Assembly: GCF_027923545.1 (NCBI RefSeq)
Contig: NZ_BROH01000017.1
Coordinates: 27,345 to 91,344 of the forward strand
Origin: Sinisalibacter aestuarii
GTDB taxonomy: Bacteria; Pseudomonadota; Alphaproteobacteria; Rhodobacterales; Rhodobacteraceae
DNA: 64,000 nt
Reading direction: 5' to 3'
Under the pieces are notes generated by a model. That model was given only the letters and a program-made list of their open reading frames with translations. It did not search any database and had not been told where the DNA came from. Below, piece by piece: positions 60,182 through 64,000 of the stretch (its first letter is position 1; the number at the start of each line of letters is the position of its first letter). The position numbers and the translations under genes are program-made.

Positions 60182-61816
60182 TTGACCGAAGAAGCAAGTG
60201 GCAAAGCGCTAGAAAGGGCAGAGGTGTTAAGACCGCTGTTGTCACCGCTTGCTCAGGGCCAGAGTATCGGGCGGGCGGTGGAGGCGGCGGCCGCCGAGTT
60301 GAACATATCGCGCAGTACAGCTTGGCGCATTTTGAGCATGCTGCGCGAGAACGATGGGCGGGCGAGTTCACTCCTTCCCAAACGCAGCGGCCCCAAGCCT
60401 GGCTCCCTCCGACTGCCAGCGCAAGTTGAAAGCATGATCGCCCGGGTCTTGCGTGAACGATACCTGGTTCCGGAACGCCCGAGCTTTCGCAGGATTGTGG
60501 GCGAGATCCGTGCCGAGTGCGTTGCCAAAGGTTTTCAACCGCCGGCACGGCAAACGATCAAGGCTCGCCTTGATGCCATGGATCAGCGCGAGGTGTTGCG
60601 GAAGCGGAAAGGGGCGAAGGCCGCCAAACAGGTTTTCGAAGCGAGGGCAGGGAGGTTTGAGGTGGAACGGCCAATGGAAGTCGTCCAAATCGATCACACG
60701 TTGGCGGATATTATTCTCGTTGACCAGGTTGAACGCAATCCTCTGGCACGGCCATGGCTGACACTCGCGATCGACGTCGCGACACGTGTGGTCCTGGGTG
60801 CCTATGTCACTTTCGACGCGCCATCCGTCTTGTCCATTTGCCTTTGCCTTGATCACTGCGTGCGGCCGAAGTCCATCCGGACACCGAGTTCGCTTGAGCA
60901 ACTCTATTGGCCGACAGCCGGGATTCCACAGGCCATCCATGTCGATAACGGACGGGACTTTCGCAGCGATGCCTTCCGATCGGCCTGCGCGGAGTGGGGG
61001 ATCGCAATCAAATACCGGCCGCCGGGCCGGGTTCATTTTGGGGGACATATTGAGCGCCTGATCGGGACGACCATGGGTGCCGTGCATGTACTACCCGGAA
61101 CGACGCAATCCTCGCCAAAAGACAAGGGCGAGTACGACAGCGCTGCCAGGGCCTCAATGACGCTGGACGAGTTCGAGGACTGGCTGCAGCTGGAGATTTG
61201 TCGGTATCATAACACACGCCACAGCGGATTGAAGCGGACCCCGCTGGCCGCCTGGGCCGATCTTGGGGGCGACGATGCCGGCCGGCAGGTCGTGGATACA
61301 GATGCCTTCCGGATCAGTTTCCTTCCTTCCGAACGCCGCCAACTTGGCAGGACCGGGATCAACCTGTTTTCCATCGGTTATTGGAGTGACGCCTTCGCAC
61401 CCATGATCGGTCGCGGGGCAGGGAAGGTTACGGTCAAGTACGACCCTAGAGATATGTCCCGGATTTGGGTGGTCACCGACGATGGTCGGACAGTTGCGGC
61501 GCGCTACAAGGATCTTTCGCGCCCCAAAGTTTCCCTTTGGGAGTCGCGGCGCGCCAGTGCAATTTTTCATGATCGCCACGGCGGGAGGATATCAGAGGCA
61601 ATTCTGTTCGCGATCATCGAAGAACAGCGGCGTATCGCCCATGCGGCGCGGCAGCGAACACTTGCGACGCGCCTGGACGACGAACGCAAGCCACGCCTGC
61701 CAAACAACAAGCCGAAGCGGGATCCGTCCCGCGAGATGTTTGCAATTGATACCAGTAACCCCAACCTCCCAACTTACCCGATAGATGATTTTGATGGACC
61801 TCGACGAAAGACTTGA
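60182..61816 (+). CDS. tniA: TniA transposase, DDE type
   Basis: A 544-residue transposase of the Mu/TnsB/TniA group that cuts and joins the transposon ends. It has a helix-turn-helix (NISRSTAWRILSML, 41-54), a second DNA-binding part (93-150) and the catalytic triad D171 (QIDHTLAD), D255 (HVDNGRDF), E291 (GGHIERLIG): the classical 35-residue spacing between second Asp and Glu. A C-terminal beta-barrel and basic tail follow. The start is a TTG at 60182. It overlaps tniB by 32 bases. Confidence 0.93.
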   Translation: MTEEASGKALERAEVLRPLLSPLAQGQSIGRAVEAAAAELNISRSTAWRILSMLRENDGRASSLLPKRSGPKPGSLRLPAQVESMIARVLRERYLVPERPSFRRIVGEIRAECVAKGFQPPARQTIKARLDAMDQREVLRKRKGAKAAKQVFEARAGRFEVERPMEVVQIDHTLADIILVDQVERNPLARPWLTLAIDVATRVVLGAYVTFDAPSVLSICLCLDHCVRPKSIRTPSSLEQLYWPTAGIPQAIHVDNGRDFRSDAFRSACAEWGIAIKYRPPGRVHFGGHIERLIGTTMGAVHVLPGTTQSSPKDKGEYDSAARASMTLDEFEDWLQLEICRYHNTRHSGLKRTPLAAWADLGGDDAGRQVVDTDAFRISFLPSERRQLGRTGINLFSIGYWSDAFAPMIGRGAGKVTVKYDPRDMSRIWVVTDDGRTVAARYKDLSRPKVSLWESRRASAIFHDRHGGRISEAILFAIIEEQRRIAHAARQRTLATRLDDERKPRLPNNKPKRDPSREMFAIDTSNPNLPTYPIDDFDGPRRKT

Positions 61817-62648
61817 TCTCATTCGCAGCGATCGCTGGATCGCCTTTGATCGCGCAACCATTGTTCTCAACAGATTGATATCCCTGATGGAAATGCCTCG
61901 GCAGTCCAGAATGCCCGGCCTCATGGTTTATGGCAGCTCCGGCATCGGCAAGACCATGATCGCCAAGCGGATGGAGAGCCTCTACCCGAGCAATTATCGC
62001 TCGGACATCGGGGTGACGCGCACGCCGATCCTGCTCCTGCAGGCGCCACCCGCACCGGACGAGCGACGGTTCTATCAACATATTCTCGCGTCGATCGGTG
62101 CGCCGATGTGGGGCCGTCACACCATCTCTGAACTGGAGGTGCGGGCTCTCAGCCATTTGCGCGGAATGGACCTTAAGATGATCATGATCGACGAGGTCCA
62201 CAATCTCCTGGCGGGAAGCTATCGGGAACAACGCCGGTTCCTGAACATGCTGCGTTTCCTTTCCAACGATCTGTGCGCATCGCTCGTCGTTTTTGGTGTC
62301 AACGAAGCTGCTGAGGCCGTTCGCGGTGACGAGCAACTTGCGCGACGGCTGGACGAACATTTTCTGCCACTCTGGGATGACGATGTTGAGTTTTCCCGGT
62401 TGGTACAGACTCTGATCGCGGCAATGCGGTTGGAGCGCGGATCTGGTCTGAGCGTTCAGTCTCTACGTACCATTCTCGGCATTACCGGCGGCGTCACATC
62501 GCGTGTGTTCACGATGATCAAGGCACTTGCCATCGACGCTATTGAAACCGGCGAAGAGCGAATCACTGACGAGGCTGTCCAATCCTGGCAGCCAATCTGG
62601 GCCAAGCACAGCTGGACCGTTCGGAACCAACCACAACCGGCATTTTAG
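61785..62648 (+). CDS. tniB: TniB ATP-binding transposition protein
   Basis: A 287-residue AAA ATPase of the TniB/TnsC group that selects target DNA and activates the transposase. Walker A GSSGIGKT is at 50-57 and Walker B MIMIDEVHN at 132-140. An internal ATG at 61794 gives MDLDERL and could be the true start. It overlaps tniA upstream and ends one base into tniQ (TAGTG). Confidence 0.93.
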   Translation: MILMDLDERLDLIRSDRWIAFDRATIVLNRLISLMEMPRQSRMPGLMVYGSSGIGKTMIAKRMESLYPSNYRSDIGVTRTPILLLQAPPAPDERRFYQHILASIGAPMWGRHTISELEVRALSHLRGMDLKMIMIDEVHNLLAGSYREQRRFLNMLRFLSNDLCASLVVFGVNEAAEAVRGDEQLARRLDEHFLPLWDDDVEFSRLVQTLIAAMRLERGSGLSVQSLRTILGITGGVTSRVFTMIKALAIDAIETGEERITDEAVQSWQPIWAKHSWTVRNQPQPAF

Positions 62649-63607
62649 TGACCCGCAAACCTCTGCCAAGGCGTCCGGCACCTTTTCAGGACGAACTGCT
62701 GTCCAACTGGATCGCCCGCCTGGCAGAGGCCAACTATTGTTCGGTCCCAGAGCTCTGCCGATATCTGGGCCTTGCACAAGAACGTCCGCCGGAAACGCAA
62801 TCAGATTTGGCTGGCGTAGACATCGGCGGGTTCTGTGCAACGATACGTCTCCCGCCCGAGGAGCTCGACAGCATGTTGATCCAGAGACGGGCTGATTTCC
62901 CGATCGAGTGCATTACGTGGTCGGATTTTCAGAACTGCCCGGCATGTGCACGCAAACAGCCTGGGATATCGCTGCGCCATTGGCGCTTCGCATGGTCGGT
63001 GCGATGCGAAGTCTGCAGGTCTGAGTTGGTGCCATTGCATGGCAATAGCGAGGGGCTTGCGCAACTGCCCAGCCGGCTCCGCCACCGTGCACAAGAAGGG
63101 GCAGTGCGTCTAAGGACTGTCTACCGACATGGGAACGTCCATGCTAGTCGCCGGATGGATTTGACGCTGCAAGTCGCTGCTGTGCTTGCGCCAGAACTCC
63201 GTCTCGGTGCGCTCTTTTCCCAGAACCGAATAGATCGCTTCAAAGCCCTCGCCGCCATCAATCTCGGAATGACCCGACCTTTGCTCGCAGCCGCGTTGAC
63301 GATGAAAAGCGACAGGGTTGGCGAGACCAAGCTTCGGATTGCCTTCCCGCACAAGCGGAAACTGGTGGATCGCCTTGCACGACTTGCTGAAAGCTTACCA
63401 AGGCAGAGGTCTCGAGAGGGCGATGGCCCCAAGAACCAATCGAGGAAGTACTGCGCAGGTACGGCCCATGTTCCACGACAGGAATATCTTCAGGCGGCAC
63501 GGAGAGCGATTGATCAGCTTGGGGAAAACGCAGAACGGTCCGATTTGCTCAATTGCGCGGCGAAGTTCCTCGAAAGCGCATGCCAATCCCATGTGGATAT
63601 CCCATGA
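62648..63607 (+). CDS. tniQ: TniQ target-site protein
   Basis: A 319-residue TniQ/TnsD-family protein from a GTG at 62648. The start APFQDELLSNWIARLAEANY and the zinc-binding cysteines C97, C100, C120 and C123 (CPAC...CEVC) are typical. TniQ proteins guide transposition to chosen targets or assist assembly. The C-terminal part is variable. The 3' end of the gene overlaps the right-end repeats of the element. Confidence 0.9.
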   Translation: MTRKPLPRRPAPFQDELLSNWIARLAEANYCSVPELCRYLGLAQERPPETQSDLAGVDIGGFCATIRLPPEELDSMLIQRRADFPIECITWSDFQNCPACARKQPGISLRHWRFAWSVRCEVCRSELVPLHGNSEGLAQLPSRLRHRAQEGAVRLRTVYRHGNVHASRRMDLTLQVAAVLAPELRLGALFSQNRIDRFKALAAINLGMTRPLLAAALTMKSDRVGETKLRIAFPHKRKLVDRLARLAESLPRQRSREGDGPKNQSRKYCAGTAHVPRQEYLQAARRAIDQLGENAERSDLLNCAAKFLESACQSHVDIP

Positions 63608-63675
63608 ATAACCTTACCAAATATCGAAAATGGATGGCCATTACGAAAGAGTCTCAAGAAAAACGTGACCATGAC

Positions 63676-63894
63676 AGCTGTCGACGCATTGCCCTTACTG
63701 GTGTCCGGCGTATCTGAAGACGGCAGTTCCACGAGAGTCTGGATATCCGCCAAGAGCGCAGAAGGATCTGGAACCTGTCCAGCGGTAAGGCGCAAAGCAT
63801 GGTGCTCACCCGTAGCCACAGCCAAGCGTTTGACCATTTCCGGTTTGTTGAGCGGCAGCGAGTTCAAAGCGTCCGAAAAGGTCTTGTCGGACAT
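63676..63894 (-). pseudogene. Gene fragment of the outer element, cut by the inner transposon
   Basis: From the ATG at 63894 the frame reads MSDKTFSDALNSLPLNK and continues for 73 codons to the inner element's right end at 63676. There it continues as VMVT, read from the terminus, as in the truncated tniA. The frame is also open upstream of 63894, so the true start may be higher. No family recognised. It is probably a former passenger gene near the right end of the outer element. Confidence 0.45.
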
Positions 63895-63985
63895 TGGCAG
63901 AAAAGATGCCCCCAAGCGACCAGCGCGTTTGCAAGACAAGATGTAGGCATTGGTCGCGTTACGCCACAAGGCCCCATGACAGCCG

Positions 63986-64000
63986 CATCTCACAATTAAG
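63986..64000 (-). repeat. Right-end repeat of the outer transposon
   Basis: CATCTCACAATTAAG is the exact inverse of CTTAATTGTGAGATG at 59406-59420. By analogy with the left end, the terminus should lie about 12 bases past the window. Confidence 0.7.

Larger units (their letters stand above)
60031..63676 (+). mobile_element. tniABQ transposon (inner element), complete
   Basis: The ends are TGTCATGGTCACGT at 60031-60044 and its exact inverse at 63663-63676; over 28 bases the ends agree at 24 positions. The left end carries further repeats with a TGAGACGG core (60124-60136, 60141-60156). The 3646-bp element holds only tniA, tniB and tniQ, with no passenger gene. The flanking 5 bases are GTAGG and GCTGT, so there is no target duplication; a deletion next to the element is the likely cause. 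Confidence 0.85.
59394..64000 (+). mobile_element. Remains of an older Tni-type transposon (outer element), right end beyond window
   Basis: The left end begins about 59394 with TGTCGCG. Four end repeats follow: 59403-59420 (GCCCTTAATTGTGAGATG), 59452-59468, 59472-59488 and 59493-59509, the last three spaced 20-21 bases. A truncated tniA follows. At the window end, 63986-64000 is an exact inverted copy of 15 bases of the first repeat, marking the right end of the same element. Its middle has been replaced by the inner transposon at 60031-63676. Confidence 0.7.

Noticed and set aside
60026..63681. Five-base target duplication around the inner transposon
   Set aside because: Flanks are GTAGG and GCTGT and do not match, so a simple insertion is not supported.
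1..64000. tRNA or rRNA genes as integration sites
   Set aside because: No cloverleaf with a T-loop GGTTCRA pattern or rRNA-like stretch was noticed at island borders, though a scan program was not run.

Overview
The window is most likely part of a large conjugative plasmid from an alphaproteobacterium of the Rhodobacteraceae (Roseobacter group). The reasons are a repABC replication and partition operon (52-55.6 kb), a VirB/VirD4 type IV secretion system, a MOBP/VirD2-like relaxase, high G+C background genes, and a block of small plasmid proteins of the DUF736, DUF3768, DUF6878, DUF6915 and DUF6927 kinds that I associate with such plasmids. No rRNA, tRNA or CRISPR array was seen.

Layout. 1-4.4 kb (+): the 3' part of a virB operon (virB9 end, virB10, virB11, two small genes, virB6). 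4.65-22.6 kb (-): an 18-kb island with DNA phosphorothioation genes dndB-C-D-E-A, followed on the same strand by a PD-(D/E)XK-like protein, a 1003-residue protein with alpha-CTD-like and sigma region 4-like modules, a phospholipase-D/helicase fusion, a 74-residue protein, a second DndD-like ATPase, a small Dnd-associated protein, a four-helix membrane protein and a second DGQHR protein. 22.9-27.8 kb (-): virD4, relaxase, accessory mobilization protein and a possible oriT. 28-36.6 kb (-): accessory genes, including a YobI-type P-loop NTPase and a rhomboid protease. 36.6-50.8 kb (-): plasmid household genes, with a strawberry-notch/methyltransferase giant, prlF-yhaV toxin-antitoxin, a ParB-like protein and an ArdC antirestriction protein. 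52-55.6 kb (-): repABC with two parS-like palindromes and a probable antisense RNA. 55.7-59 kb: a serine recombinase, a winged-helix-like protein and an HTH/PIN toxin-antitoxin pair. 59.4-64 kb: a tniABQ transposon with clear ends (60031-63676) sitting inside the remains of a related older transposon.

How the parts work together. RepABC replicates and partitions the plasmid; VirB, VirD4 and the relaxase transfer it; ArdC and the ParB-like and methylase proteins probably help establishment in a new host. DndABCDE should add sulfur to the DNA backbone. The usual restriction genes dndFGH are absent, and the eight genes on the same strand between 4651 and 16494 take their place. This block is the best candidate for a little-described or undescribed phosphorothioate-dependent defence module; it should be compared first with the PbeABCD type known from haloarchaea. 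It lies exactly between virB6 and virD4, so the defence island has been inserted into, or grown within, the transfer region.

All assignments are from reading motifs; no database search was run. Family names without visible catalytic motifs (the DUF names especially) are from memory and carry lower confidence.
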